From positions 49,615 through 60,666 of the forward strand of contig DLYT01000133.1 in NCBI GenBank assembly GCA_003447595.1: a stretch of DNA of 11,052 nucleotides. Reading direction: 5' to 3'. Of this stretch, positions 1 to 6,423 are shown one piece after another. This stretch comes from Porphyromonadaceae bacterium. Its GTDB lineage: Bacteria; Bacteroidota; Bacteroidia; Bacteroidales; CAMTPD01. The notes beneath the pieces are model-generated. The model saw nothing but the letters and a program-made list of their open reading frames with translations, was not told where the DNA came from and made no database searches. Each line of letters opens with the position of its first letter. The first letter of the stretch is position 1. A program made the translations under genes and the position numbers.

Positions 1-4
1 ACGA

Positions 5-88
5 ACCCTTTTGGATGCGTGACAGACCTTTTTGGATGTATGATGAATCCTTTTGGATCTGTGGTGCACCTTTTTGGATGCGTGACAG
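5..88. repeat. Four tandem 21-bp direct repeats (array continues or starts at the left edge)
   Basis: Four head-to-tail copies lie at 5-25, 26-46, 47-67 and 68-88, with the core TTTTGGAT recurring at exactly 21-base intervals (GGAT at 13, 34, 55 and 76). Copies 1 and 4 differ at one base; copies 2 and 3 are diverged in their second halves. A degenerate start of a fifth copy (ACCCT) follows at 89. There are no spacers, so this is not CRISPR. Twenty-one bases is both seven codons and two helical turns, so the array could encode heptapeptide repeats or be a row of protein sites on one DNA face. Five of six frames are open through it, so openness does not show coding. One minus-strand frame has an ATG at 106-104 and gives repeats containing IQK; it runs off the window. 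Function unknown. Confidence 0.85.
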
Positions 89-103
89 ACCCTGTTTATT
101 TTG
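73..103 (+). promoter_or_regulatory. Possible yciH promoter
   Basis: TTTG at 73-76, supplied by the fourth 21-bp repeat, is followed after 19 bases by TTATTTTG at 96-103. The second element differs by one base from the Bacteroidota -7 consensus TAnnTTTG. The spacing fits, and transcription would begin near 108, leaving a leader of about 80 bases before yciH. This is pattern matching only. Confidence 0.35.
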
Positions 104-189
104 CATTATTGTATATCAAGAAGCAGCAAAAAACGCTATTTTTACCGGGAGATCTAAAAGAATTGTCGATACATATTAATATATGAGCT

Positions 190-534
190 ATGAAAAAGAA
201 TGATTGGAGAGATCGATTGAATGTTGTTTACTCGACAAATCCTGATTTTCAATATGAAAACGGTGATGAAGAAGAACTAGAAACAATCGCAAAGGAGAAG
301 CAACCGCTAAAAATACAACTCGATAAACGCAATAGAGGAGGAAAGGCAGTAACGCTTGTAACCGGTTTTGTGGGAACTGAAGAGGACCTGGTAGAATTGG
401 GTCGTTGGTTGAAGGTAAAATGCGGAGTAGGCGGATCTGCAAAAGACGGTGAGATGATCGTGCAAGGAGATCTTCGTCAGAAGGTATTAGAGCTGTTAAA
501 GAAAGAAGGCTATAGCAAAGCTCGTATCATCTAA
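190..534 (+). CDS. yciH: SUI1/YciH-family translation initiation factor-like protein
   Basis: The product is 114 residues, the normal size for bacterial YciH, the homologue of eukaryotic eIF1 (SUI1). The SUI1 fold fills the C-terminal two thirds: a strand and basic loop with RNRGGKAVTLVTGF at residues 48-60, then helix EEDLVELGRWLKVKCG, and the diagnostic GVGGSAKDGEMIVQGD at 79-94, followed by a last helix rich in lysine. The N-terminal 35 residues are acidic and probably flexible. In E. coli, YciH binds near the 30S P site and affects start-codon fidelity, mainly under stress; the role in Bacteroidota is inferred from homology. The ATG at 190 follows in-frame stops and gives the expected N-terminus. 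It lies 65 bases upstream of the helicase gene on the same strand with no terminator or obvious promoter between, so the two may be co-transcribed. Confidence 0.93.
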   Translation: MKKNDWRDRLNVVYSTNPDFQYENGDEEELETIAKEKQPLKIQLDKRNRGGKAVTLVTGFVGTEEDLVELGRWLKVKCGVGGSAKDGEMIVQGDLRQKVLELLKKEGYSKARII

Positions 535-599
535 GAGGTGGAATTCGCTAGTTGTAAGTCTATAAATAAGCATCAAAAAACGAGATAATTAGAAGTATT

Positions 600-3500
600 A
601 TGTTGACACTTTATCGAGCATCGGCAGGGTCGGGTAAAACGTACAAACTGACAGAGGCATTCTTGAATCTGTTGTTTAACAACCCCGGCGGATTTAAGCG
701 TATTCTCGCGGTTACTTTTACCAATAAAGCAACCGAAGAGATGAAAACCCGTATCGTGATGGAGCTTTACGCGCTTGCAGACGGTGAAAAATCGGGCTAT
801 CTCGAAGGCTTGATGAAGCGATTCGACAGAACAGAGCAATCGATACGTAACGAGGCAAAAGAGATTTTGATCGATGTGCTACACGATTACTCTTCTTTTA
901 ATATCAGTACGATAGACCGTTTCTTTCAGCAAACCATGCGTGCCTTTACCCGTGAAATCGGGTTGCAAGGAGGATATGGTCTAGAGATGGATGAAAGAAT
1001 GGTGCTGACAGAAGCGGTTGAAATGATGCTAAATGACTTGCAAAAGCCCGAAAACAAGAACCTGCTTGATTGGCTGATCCGATTCACGACAGACAAAGTA
1101 GAAAACGGAGACAGTTGGGAGTTGCGCAAAGATATTTTGGGGCTGAGTCAGGAGATCTTTAAGGAGAGCTTCAAAGAATATGCCGACAAAGTAAATGAAG
1201 ATACGGCCCAAAAAGAGACACTTCAAAACTACAAGGCGAAACTCGATGGTATTGTAAAAGAGTTTGAAGCTAAGGTGAAGCTGCTTGGCGAGAAAGGAGT
1301 CAGCTTACTTGATCAATACGGGTTGAAGTTCTCCGATTTCAAAGGAGGTTCTCGCTCTCCATTTGGCTACTTTGATAAATTAGCTTCAGGAGACTGGAAG
1401 GAACCGACAGCTACTTTTTGCAACTTGGTAGATACGTTAGACAATTGGTCTACAGCAAAAGCGGCGACAGAAGTAAAGTCTCAAATCGAGTCTGCTTATC
1501 ACGGGGGACTCAACGACTGTGTCCGACAGATTGTAGACTTATTCAGTAATCGTGCCGATTATTTATCCGCGGTGAGTATTTTGCGTTTTTATTACGTGTT
1601 GGCTATCTTGAGCGATGTGTCTAAACAGGTTTCGGCCTATCGACAAGAAAAGAACATCATGTTGATTTCCGATACAAACGAACTCCTCAATAAAGTGATT
1701 GATGAAAGCGACGCGCCGTTTATTTACGAGAAAACCGGAGTGAATATTGATAACTTTATGATTGATGAGTTTCAGGATACATCGTCGATGCAGTGGAGCA
1801 ACTTTCGCCCGCTCATCAAAAACTCATTGGCTGAAGATCGTTTCAATCTGATCGTAGGTGATGTGAAGCAAAGTATCTATCGTTTTCGAAATTCTGACTG
1901 GACGTTGCTAGACACGCAGATTGCAAAAGACTTCATTTCGGAAGGGATTGAAGAGCAAGTACTCGAAGATAATTGGCGTAGTTGTAAATGCATCGTAGAT
2001 TTTAATAATGCCTTCTTTGCGCTTTCGTCGAGAATCCTCCAAGGCGAGTTTAACCTCGGAATGGAAGAGTCTACGCTGAATGAAGATCAGCAAGACGAGA
2101 TGTCGCATAAACTAACCAAGGCGTATGGTAAATTGTATCAAAATGTAGCTCCTCCGTTTTTATCACAAGACGGACACGTGAAAGTGCACTTTATCGAAGA
2201 AGAGGAGGTGAGTTGGAAAGAGGCTGCATTAGATCTGATGATCGAAAGTTTGCAGAAATTGCAACAAGACGGCTATCGACTGAGCGATATTGCGGTATTG
2301 GTGCGAACCAACTCCGAGGCATCATTGGTTGCCAACAAGTTGTTGGAATATAAAAAAGAGAATCCGGATTCTCCCGAAAGGTATGAGTTTATATCCGACG
2401 AGGCATTGTTTATCGGCAGTGCGGCATCGGTACGTTTTATGATCAGTTTGCTCCGTTATTTGAACAAGCCTGATGATGAAACACTGTATAAGCTTGCAGT
2501 GATGGAGCATCTACGTCTCGAACAGCAAAACAAAACGATTACAGATTTGGCAGATGTCTTTGCCGAAGAGAACGTGCATTTCGATGGACCCGTTGATGCG
2601 GAATTGCAGCGACTGCAAACCGAGTCTCTTTATGAGATGATCGAAGGTTTGGTTGCGTTGTTTGCTCCGGCTATTCCCGACAATGAGCAACCGTTTGTGC
2701 AAGCATTGCTGGATATGATCATGGATTATATGAATCGGGAGTCGGGCGATTTGGCTCGTTACCTAAAATGGTGGGACGATTTCGGGTATAGAAAAACCAT
2801 TGTAACCCCCGATGCCCAAGACGCAATTCGTATCATGACGGTGCATAAGTCGAAAGGTTTAGGTTTTAGAGCTGTAGTGATGCCCTTTACCGATTGGGAA
2901 ATCGAAAGCAAAGGGCATAAAGCACCTATTTTGTGGTGCAAACCCTCGAAAGCTCCATTCAATGAACTTACGCTGGTACCGATCAAGTATACGAAAGACT
3001 TGATAAAGACGATCTTTGCCATGGATTATTATCATGAAAAACTCCATGCGTATATCGATAACCTAAATACACTTTACGTAGCCTTTACCAGAGCGAAAGA
3101 TGAGATGATCTTGTTTGCGCCTAAAGCCAAAAAAGACGGAATCAACTCGATTGCATCATTGATGGAGAGTGTGTTTAATATGGCATCTTCTCTGCCGGCT
3201 AAAACGCTCGAGGATGATGAGATTGTAAACTTGGGCGATTATTGGGATGACGAACAAGCGACCTTTGAATATGGCGATTGGTGGCATCCTAAATACAAGC
3301 AAGGAGAAAAGAAAACCGTTCAGGAAATTGAAATGAAGCGCATCGAATCCATTGATTTGGGCGACAGGTTATCACTGCGTTTACAAGATCGGGATATCTT
3401 GATCGGAGACGAGCAGTTGAAATATGGTAAACTGATGCACGAAATCTTGGGAGAAATCACCACTCACGAAGATATTGAGGCGGCAGTAGAGCGGATGATT

Positions 3501-3842
3501 ATTGCGGGGATGATTACCTCTGAAGAAGGAATTCGCCTTTGCGATCTTTTGCAGAAGCACATCTCAAAACCCGAAGTAAAACATTGGTTCGACGGCTCTT
3601 TGAAAGTCCTGAATGAGATTGAGATTTTATCGGTCGATGACTTTGCAAAACGCCCCGACAGGGTTATGATTGATCAGGGCAATCAAGTGATCGTTGTAGA
3701 TTATAAATTCGGGCATATCAAAGACAAGTTATATCATTATCAAGTACGCAATTACGTCAAGCTAATCAAACAAATGGGCTTTAAAAACGTGAAAGGTTAT
3801 TTATGGTATATTGAATTAAATCAGATAGAGCAAGTGAGATAG
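600..3842 (+). CDS. addA: AddA/RecB-like UvrD-family helicase-nuclease (exonuclease V beta-type)
   Basis: This 1080-residue protein has all superfamily 1A helicase motifs: Walker A ASAGSGKT at 7-14, motif Ia AVTFTNKATEEMK at 37-49, Walker B IDEFQD at 388-393, motif III VGDVKQSIYRFR at 419-430, motif IV DNWRS at 457-461, motif V TVHKSKGLGF at 747-756 and motif VI LYVAFTRAK at 825-833. A RecB-type PD-(D/E)XK nuclease domain follows: GKLMH with H947, acid near E1006/E1008, D1020, VDYK with D1034 and K1036, and the Q1048/Y1052 motif. Both activities therefore look intact. In AddAB, the AddA chain unwinds DNA 3' to 5' and cuts at double-strand breaks to start RecA-dependent repair. The partner AddB, often adjacent, is absent from this window. 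It is slightly shorter than Bacillus AddA (about 1230 residues). It could also be annotated as a RecB-like UvrD helicase; the AddA call rests on the single chain with nuclease and no visible RecC or RecD. Confidence 0.92.
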   Translation: MLTLYRASAGSGKTYKLTEAFLNLLFNNPGGFKRILAVTFTNKATEEMKTRIVMELYALADGEKSGYLEGLMKRFDRTEQSIRNEAKEILIDVLHDYSSFNISTIDRFFQQTMRAFTREIGLQGGYGLEMDERMVLTEAVEMMLNDLQKPENKNLLDWLIRFTTDKVENGDSWELRKDILGLSQEIFKESFKEYADKVNEDTAQKETLQNYKAKLDGIVKEFEAKVKLLGEKGVSLLDQYGLKFSDFKGGSRSPFGYFDKLASGDWKEPTATFCNLVDTLDNWSTAKAATEVKSQIESAYHGGLNDCVRQIVDLFSNRADYLSAVSILRFYYVLAILSDVSKQVSAYRQEKNIMLISDTNELLNKVIDESDAPFIYEKTGVNIDNFMIDEFQDTSSMQWSNFRPLIKNSLAEDRFNLIVGDVKQSIYRFRNSDWTLLDTQIAKDFISEGIEEQVLEDNWRSCKCIVDFNNAFFALSSRILQGEFNLGMEESTLNEDQQDEMSHKLTKAYGKLYQNVAPPFLSQDGHVKVHFIEEEEVSWKEAALDLMIESLQKLQQDGYRLSDIAVLVRTNSEASLVANKLLEYKKENPDSPERYEFISDEALFIGSAASVRFMISLLRYLNKPDDETLYKLAVMEHLRLEQQNKTITDLADVFAEENVHFDGPVDAELQRLQTESLYEMIEGLVALFAPAIPDNEQPFVQALLDMIMDYMNRESGDLARYLKWWDDFGYRKTIVTPDAQDAIRIMTVHKSKGLGFRAVVMPFTDWEIESKGHKAPILWCKPSKAPFNELTLVPIKYTKDLIKTIFAMDYYHEKLHAYIDNLNTLYVAFTRAKDEMILFAPKAKKDGINSIASLMESVFNMASSLPAKTLEDDEIVNLGDYWDDEQATFEYGDWWHPKYKQGEKKTVQEIEMKRIESIDLGDRLSLRLQDRDILIGDEQLKYGKLMHEILGEITTHEDIEAAVERMIIAGMITSEEGIRLCDLLQKHISKPEVKHWFDGSLKVLNEIEILSVDDFAKRPDRVMIDQGNQVIVVDYKFGHIKDKLYHYQVRNYVKLIKQMGFKNVKGYLWYIELNQIEQVR

Positions 3843-3851
3843 CTTTCCTGT

Positions 3852-3882
3852 TTTGATTGTTCTATAAAATAAACTACCTTTG
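3852..3882 (+). promoter_or_regulatory. Bacteroidota-type promoter for psd-pssA
   Basis: TTTG at 3852-3855, a 19-base gap, then TACCTTTG at 3875-3882 match the TTTG / TAnnTTTG consensus. Transcription would start around 3888, about 35 bases before the psd ATG. The location in the 82-base gap after addA suggests that the phospholipid genes form a separate transcription unit. Confidence 0.7.
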
Positions 3883-3924
3883 TAACTTAGAATATAACGT
3901 GGAAATTTCAACAAACAACATATA

Positions 3925-4590
3925 ATGAAGGTACATAAAGAAGGAACGGGTATTTTATTAACGCTGTTTACAGTATTGTTTCTGATAAACTTCGCTTTAT
4001 ATCAGATGATAGGCGCAACCGGTTGGTTTTACGGAGTTGCTGCAGTGTCGTCTATATTATTCTTGTTGGTTTTAAACTTTTTCAGAAGTCCGTTCAGACG
4101 TTTTCCTTACGACTCGGAAGGGCTTGTGATTGCACCTTCGGATGGAACAATTGTAGCCATCGAAGAGGTTATGGAAAATGGGTATTTTGGAGAGAAAAAA
4201 CTTCAGATATCTATCTTTATGACCGTATTTAACGTACACGCCAATTGGTTTCCGGTAAACGGAACCGTAAAGCATGTCTCGCATCAAAATGGTCGTTTTA
4301 TGGCCGCATACTTACCAAAATCAAGTACGGAAAACGAACGCTCTACCGTGGTTATTACTACGCGTAACGGAGTTGATGTATTGGTACGTCAAATTGCCGG
4401 AGCATTAGCACGCCGTATTGTTACGTATGCAAAAGTAGGAGAGAAGTGTCACGTTGATGAGCACATGGGCTTTATCAAATTTGGTTCGCGTGTAGACGTA
4501 TTCTTACCTGTTGGTACGGAAGTCTTAGTTGAAATGGATCAGAAAGTAACCGGAAATCAAACACCGATTGCTCGTCTGTCCGCTAAATGA
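3925..4590 (+). CDS. psd: Phosphatidylserine decarboxylase proenzyme, short (PSD-A/archaeal) type
   Basis: The enzyme decarboxylates phosphatidylserine to phosphatidylethanolamine at the inner membrane. The 221-residue product is of the short Psd class common in Bacteroidota. Two hydrophobic segments at about 10-29 and 33-51 anchor the N-terminus. PSDG at 71-74 and the FNVHANW motif at 102-108 (H105) are family signatures. The self-cleavage site is FGS in KFGSRVD: cleavage between G187 and S188 turns the serine into the pyruvoyl group of the small alpha chain, leaving a beta chain of about 187 and an alpha chain of about 34 residues. The ATG chosen gives the expected short basic lead before the first membrane segment. 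It precedes pssA by seven bases, so the two consecutive steps of the pathway are in one operon. All key residues that I can identify are present. Confidence 0.96.
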   Translation: MKVHKEGTGILLTLFTVLFLINFALYQMIGATGWFYGVAAVSSILFLLVLNFFRSPFRRFPYDSEGLVIAPSDGTIVAIEEVMENGYFGEKKLQISIFMTVFNVHANWFPVNGTVKHVSHQNGRFMAAYLPKSSTENERSTVVITTRNGVDVLVRQIAGALARRIVTYAKVGEKCHVDEHMGFIKFGSRVDVFLPVGTEVLVEMDQKVTGNQTPIARLSAK

Positions 4591-4597
4591 TAAAAAT

Positions 4598-5308
4598 ATG
4601 GCAAACGGAATAACAAAACATATTCCTAACGGAATCACAAGTTTGAATCTATTTTGCGGTTGTATCGCAATTATTCAAGCTTTACAAGGTAACATCCTTG
4701 TTGCTTCGATTCTTATTATTGCAGCTGCAGTATTCGACTTTTTCGATGGGATGTCTGCAAGAGCATTAAAAGCATATTCTCCGATTGGTAAAGAGCTCGA
4801 CTCCTTGGCCGATTGTGTAAGCTTCGGTGTTGCTCCGGGTATGATTGTTTACTTCTTGTTGAAGCAAGCAACTGCTGTTGCTGCTATTTGTCCGTTTATG
4901 ACATCTTATTTCCCTTATATAGCATTTATCATACCTATATATTCGGCACTACGCCTGGCTAAATTCAATGTCGATGAACGTCAAACAACATCGTTTATCG
5001 GACTACCAACTCCGGCAAACGCATTGTTTTGGTTGTCATTTGCTTATTCGGTACAAGCGTATGCATACGAAGGAAATCCTGTATTTATAGGAGTTACTTC
5101 TGTCTTGATCCTTCTTACTTCTTACTTGCTTATTGCAGAGATTCCTATGTTTTCTCTTAAGGTTAAGAGTTTGGCATTCAAAGGAAATGAAGTACGCTAT
5201 ATTCTAATTATATCAGCAATTGTGTTGATTGCATTGTTTCAGTTCATGGGAATATCAGCAACGATTTTGCTATATGTTCTCTTGTCTATTTTTAACAAAA
5301 AGAAATAG
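4598..5308 (+). CDS. pssA: CDP-diacylglycerol--serine O-phosphatidyltransferase
   Basis: This integral membrane enzyme condenses CDP-diacylglycerol with L-serine to give phosphatidylserine, the substrate of the Psd encoded just upstream. The 236-residue protein carries an exact CDP-alcohol phosphotransferase motif DGx2ARx8Gx3Dx3D: D50, G51, A54, R55, G64, D68 and D72, with the usual D47 just before. Several hydrophobic stretches follow (about 35-48, 80-98, 105-120, 140-155, 163-181 and 200-232), consistent with six or more membrane helices, and the C-terminus is basic (NKKK). The ATG at 4598 is preferred because it begins MANGITKHIPN, typical of the family, and avoids overlap; an in-frame TTG at 4568 would overlap psd by 23 bases. 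The seven-base gap after psd suggests co-transcription and possible translational coupling. Confidence 0.96.
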   Translation: MANGITKHIPNGITSLNLFCGCIAIIQALQGNILVASILIIAAAVFDFFDGMSARALKAYSPIGKELDSLADCVSFGVAPGMIVYFLLKQATAVAAICPFMTSYFPYIAFIIPIYSALRLAKFNVDERQTTSFIGLPTPANALFWLSFAYSVQAYAYEGNPVFIGVTSVLILLTSYLLIAEIPMFSLKVKSLAFKGNEVRYILIISAIVLIALFQFMGISATILLYVLLSIFNKKK

Positions 5309-5318
5309 CTCTCTTCTT

Positions 5319-5326
5319 TATCTTTG
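5319..5326 (+). promoter_or_regulatory. Possible -7 element upstream of the DUF4834-like gene
   Basis: TATCTTTG matches the Bacteroidota -7 consensus TAnnTTTG and lies 25 bases before the ATG at 5352. No TTTG is present at the expected -33 distance, so this may be a weak internal promoter added to transcription from psd-pssA. Confidence 0.4.
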
Positions 5327-5351
5327 CTTTATACGTTAATACGATTATGAT

Positions 5352-5633
5352 ATGTTTAAATTCTTATTGATAATACTGCTGTTCTTTTTACTACTTCTTT
5401 TGTTGTTGGGATTTTCATTGTTCCGCACCGTAAAGAAAGTATTGTTTGGAAGTACGTCTACAACAAAGACGCGCACTCAGTCGAGAAATACGTACGGAAA
5501 AGAAAAGCAAGAGCAGAAAGAGACAACAAGCTATACAGCTAAAGTAAAGAAGAAAATATTCTCTCGCGAAGAAGGAGAATACGTCGAATACGAAGAGGTA
5601 GACGAAATAGAAGAAAGTAAAACATCTAAATAA
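5352..5633 (+). CDS. Small single-pass membrane protein, DUF4834-like
   Basis: The 93-residue product starts with one strongly hydrophobic leucine and phenylalanine-rich segment (residues 2-24), followed by a basic stretch, a polar region rich in Thr, Lys, Gln and Glu (about 35-65), and an acidic tail with EYVEYEEVDEIEES. Size, layout and position directly after pssA match what is called DUF4834 in Bacteroidales; I infer this from memory of the context and cannot confirm it by alignment. No catalytic motif is visible. The tail is probably cytoplasmic, given the positive charges after the membrane segment. A role linked to phospholipid synthesis or the cell envelope is only a guess from neighbourhood. 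It is the last gene before the bidirectional terminator, 43 bases after pssA. Confidence 0.75.
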   Translation: MFKFLLIILLFFLLLLLLLGFSLFRTVKKVLFGSTSTTKTRTQSRNTYGKEKQEQKETTSYTAKVKKKIFSREEGEYVEYEEVDEIEESKTSK

Positions 5634-5634
5634 G

Positions 5635-5668
5635 AAAAGCCTTGTAGCAATATTGCTGCAAGGCTTTT
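5635..5668. terminator. Bidirectional rho-independent terminator
   Basis: A 17-base arm (5635-5651, AAAAGCCTTGTAGCAAT) faces a matching arm (5652-5668) with one G-U type mismatch and a tight loop at the ATAT centre. It is flanked by A-runs on the left and T-runs on the right, so it can end transcripts from both the DUF4834-like gene (+) and tadA (-), which converge here. Confidence 0.9.
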
Positions 5669-5689
5669 TATCTTTAATCACATCGATAC

Positions 5690-6133
5690 TTATCGTCTTT
5701 GTTTAAAAAAGTCAGACATCAGCGTAGAACACTCCGGTTCCATCACTCCTTTTACAATCTGAGCTTTTGGGTGCATCGCTTTCGGAGCGAAAAAAGAGAA
5801 ACCTCTTTTCTCATCCGAAGCACCATATACAATGCGTGAGACTTGAGACCAGCCAATGGCACCGGCGCACATAATGCAGGGTTCTACCGTAACAAAAAGC
5901 GTACAATCTTTGAGGTATTTGGCACCCAATACATTTGTTGCAGCCGTGATGGCCAGCATTTCGGCATGAGCCGTAGGATCATTCAATGTTTCAGTTTGGT
6001 TATGGGCACGTGCAATGATCCGATTATTACATACAATAACGGCTCCAACAGGGACTTCTCCTTCCGCAAAGGCATCTTCGGCTTCACGAAGGGCCTGTTT
6101 CATAAAATATTCGTCGTTGAAAATGGTGCTCAT
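5690..6133 (-). CDS. tadA: tRNA-specific adenosine deaminase
   Basis: TadA deaminates A34 to inosine in the wobble position of tRNA-Arg(ACG), letting one tRNA read CGU, CGC and CGA. The 147-residue product is close to the usual length. The zinc and catalytic motifs of the cytidine deaminase fold are complete: HAE at 56-58 (H56 ligand, E58 proton shuttle) and PCIMCAGA at 85-92 (C86, C89). The N-terminal helix MKQALREAEDAFAEGEVPVGAV and the C-terminal segment DFFKQRR are characteristic. The start ATG overlaps the TGA of the preceding small gene by four bases (ATGA), which indicates translational coupling and fixes the start. Nothing unusual is seen in the enzyme itself. Confidence 0.96.
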   Translation of the reverse strand: MSTIFNDEYFMKQALREAEDAFAEGEVPVGAVIVCNNRIIARAHNQTETLNDPTAHAEMLAITAATNVLGAKYLKDCTLFVTVEPCIMCAGAIGWSQVSRIVYGASDEKRGFSFFAPKAMHPKAQIVKGVMEPECSTLMSDFFKQRR

Positions 6134-6357
6134 CTGCGCATTTCGTTTTCTGCAAAAAGAGTAGGATAGTCTTCCTCCAGTGTTTTGAGAATATGAGATA
6201 AAATAGTTTCTCTGTACCAGCGAGATTTATTCGCAATTTGATACTTTTCAAGATAACGCTCTACCGCTTTCTGCTCTTCTTCATTGAGCATGAATGTTAT
6301 TTTATGAATCCGCGGACTAGTCCTACTCGAGGGTGAATTTTTGCGCTTCTTCTTCAT
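6130..6357 (-). CDS. Small ribbon-helix-helix-like protein upstream of tadA
   Basis: The 75-residue product has a basic N-terminus (MKKKRKN, then Ser/Arg-rich), a predicted strand HKITFML at 18-24, a helix NEEEQKAVERYLEKYQ at 25-40, a short turn around NKSR, and a second helix YRETILSHILKTLEED. This order is that of the MetJ/Arc ribbon-helix-helix DNA-binding fold, which works as a dimer. Assignment is by pattern only. The ATG at 6357 is preferred since upstream in-frame codons would run across the promoter. A strong promoter match ends six bases before this ATG, implying an almost leaderless mRNA. The gene shares the four-base ATGA overlap with tadA, so both are translated from one message. 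It could be a repressor of its own promoter; a role tied to tadA is inferred from position. Confidence 0.8.
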   Translation of the reverse strand: MKKKRKNSPSSRTSPRIHKITFMLNEEEQKAVERYLEKYQIANKSRWYRETILSHILKTLEEDYPTLFAENEMRR

Positions 6358-6362
6358 GTTTG

Positions 6363-6393
6363 CAAAATTAAGTGTAAGATGCTTAATTACAAA
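6363..6393 (-). promoter_or_regulatory. Bacteroidota-type promoter for the ribbon-helix-helix gene and tadA
   Basis: Read on the minus strand, TTTG (6393-6390), 19 bases, then TAATTTTG (6370-6363) match the consensus well. The start of transcription is expected at about 6355-6359, at or within two bases of the ATG at 6357, so the mRNA may be leaderless. Confidence 0.7.
6366..6388. promoter_or_regulatory. Candidate operator: 7-bp perfect inverted repeat
   Basis: AATTAAG at 6366-6372 and CTTAATT at 6382-6388 form a perfect inverted repeat with a nine-base spacer. It covers the spacer and overlaps the -7 element of the minus-strand promoter and lies just upstream of the yraN -7 element. Because it is upstream of both expected transcript starts it should act as DNA, not as an RNA hairpin. 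The AT-rich composition makes chance occurrence possible. Confidence 0.4.
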
Positions 6394-6402
6394 AGAAAAA
6401 AC

Positions 6403-6410
6403 TATTTTTG
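6403..6410 (+). promoter_or_regulatory. Possible -7 element for yraN
   Basis: TATTTTTG matches TAnnTTTG and ends 13 bases before the yraN ATG at 6424. No TTTG is found at the usual -33 distance. A transcript from here would have a leader of roughly ten bases or less. Confidence 0.5.
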
Positions 6411-6423
6411 TGCTATTATAAGT

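Noticed and set aside
5..88. CRISPR array
   Set aside because: Units are contiguous 21-mers without variable spacers and no cas gene is present.
541..599. Promoter or terminator between yciH and addA
   Set aside because: No TAnnTTTG-type element or stable hairpin with a T-run could be seen; the gap appears to be a simple intercistronic spacer.
573..3047. Several minus-strand open frames opposite addA
   Set aside because: They are antisense to a gene with intact helicase and nuclease motifs, show no recognisable domain, and fit chance openings in the complementary strand.
4568..4597. Earlier TTG start for pssA
   Set aside because: It would overlap psd and add residues not typical of the family; the ATG at 4598 gives the normal N-terminus.
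6314..6323. Perfect 10-bp palindrome GGACTAGTCC
   Set aside because: It lies inside the small regulator's coding region in a Ser/Arg/Pro stretch; a single short palindrome of this size is expected by chance and no second copy was seen.
6379..6423. Earlier ATG for yraN and a longer minus-strand start (to 6498) for the ribbon-helix-helix gene
   Set aside because: Both would read through the opposite gene's promoter or coding start and add residues that fit neither family.
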